DNA of 6,575 nt from Candidatus Kariarchaeota archaeon. GTDB lineage: Archaea > Asgardarchaeota > Heimdallarchaeia > Heimdallarchaeales > Kariarchaeaceae. The position numbers and the translations under genes were made by a program. The DNA lies in the NCBI GenBank assembly GCA_016839545.1, contig JAEOUB010000365.1, forward strand, positions 1 to 6,575, in the 5' to 3' direction. The notes below the pieces were generated by a model. That model was not told the DNA's origin, did not search any database, and saw only the letters and a list, made by a program, of their open reading frames with translations. Numbering within the stretch: position 1 is the first letter of the stretch; each line of letters opens with the position of its first letter. Of this stretch, positions 6,092 through 6,575 are shown one piece after another.

Positions 6092-6493
6092 ATGGCAAAG
6101 AAAAGTGTGAAATCCTATGAGGAAGTCAAAACAGGCTGGCTTGACAAGAAGTTCTACGAGAAGGAGGTAAAACGACTCCAGCAGGAACTGGTTAAACTCC
6201 AATATTATGTCAAGGAGAAGGGTCTCAAGCTACTGATCACCTTTGACGGGAGAGATGCTGCAGGAAAAGGAGGGATCATCAAGCGGATCACCGAACCTCT
6301 CAACCCCCGTGGTGTGCGACTGGTAGCTCTGCCCAAACCATCTGATACGGAGGCCACCCAGTGGTACTTTCAGCGATATGTGGCACACCTGCCAGCAGCA
6401 GGAGAGATCGTCATCTTCGACCGTTCCTGGTACAACCGTGCTGGCGTCGAGAGAGTAATGGACTTCTGCACTGATGAGCAGTACTGGAACTAG
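6092..6493 (+). pseudogene. ppk2: Truncated polyphosphate kinase 2 (N-terminal half)
   Basis: Intact PPK2 moves phosphate between polyphosphate and nucleoside diphosphates in the cytosol. Here only 133 residues remain, against roughly 260-300 in single-domain class I members. Seen: the Walker A block DGRDAAGKGG at 52-61 with Lys59, EPLNPRGVRLVALPKP at 68-83, TQWYFQRYVAHLPAAGE at 89-105, and the Walker B region VIFDRSWYNRAGVE at 107-120 with Asp110. The reading frame then ends at TAG within the normal FCTxEQY region. The distal half, including the KYWFS strand and the lid helices with arginines that bind phosphate, is absent. After the stop none of the three forward frames continues the family sequence, so this is not a simple nonsense mutation or single frameshift. 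The promoter and start look normal, so a short product could still be made, but it would not be expected to have kinase activity. Confidence 0.82.
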
Positions 6494-6519
6494 GATACTA
6501 AATTCGTACCTGAAAACCT

Positions 6520-6537
6520 GATTATTTTCTGATAATC
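6520..6537. repeat. Small inverted repeat after the truncated gene
   Basis: GATTAT at 6520-6525 and ATAATC at 6532-6537 form a perfect six-base stem with a six-base loop. A CTTTTT run follows about 14 bases later. It could be a weak terminator or part of the unknown sequence joined at the break. The 82 bases after 6493 are A/T-rich and hold no supported gene. Confidence 0.3.
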
Positions 6538-6575
6538 GTAGATATTGTGGCTTTTTAGTAACGACCGAGAAAATC

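Noticed and set aside
6491..6528. Stop-codon read-through or frameshift that would restore PPK2
   Set aside because: After the TAG the same frame gives about a dozen residues and then another stop. The other two forward frames also fail to give the KYWFS-type family sequence.

Overview
The window holds seven protein-coding genes, one of them broken, plus several transcription signals. The organism looks archaeal. Several start codons have no Shine-Dalgarno sequence and instead have an A/T-rich TATA-like element about 24-31 bases upstream, the layout of leaderless or short-leader archaeal transcripts (clearest at 4556, 5522, 6092 and, on the minus strand, 5420). Moderate GC, mixed strands and short intergenic gaps would suit a free-living planktonic euryarchaeote such as Marine Group II/III. 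That lineage guess is inference; no rRNA or other marker gene is present.

Left part (1-3239): an epoxide-hydrolase-like alpha/beta hydrolase on the minus strand is divergent from a large MASE1-type hybrid sensor histidine kinase on the plus strand, with about 140 bases between them. A hairpin lies just after the kinase stop codon.

Middle (3240-4823): a ribose-5-phosphate isomerase A gene is followed in the same direction by a flavin-type split-barrel (PNPOx-like) protein. Next comes a compact unit encoding an unrecognised 66-residue protein. It has paired upstream repeats, a strong TATA box, a 16-bp inverted repeat between TATA and start codon, and a GC-rich hairpin plus T9 terminator.

Right part (4824-6575): a six-helix membrane protein on the minus strand is divergent from a second split-barrel protein, with an A/T-rich element facing each way in the gap. 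The plus strand then carries the first half of a class I-like polyphosphate kinase 2. It stops abruptly at 6493, where recognisable family sequence also ends, so this is a break or junction and not a single stop mutation.

The genes do not form one obvious pathway. RpiA serves pentose phosphate/nucleotide precursor metabolism, the two split-barrel proteins are probably flavin or F420 redox enzymes, and the kinase has no DNA-binding partner nearby. I see no defence system, mobile element or CRISPR array. The least explained item is the 66-residue gene with its control region.
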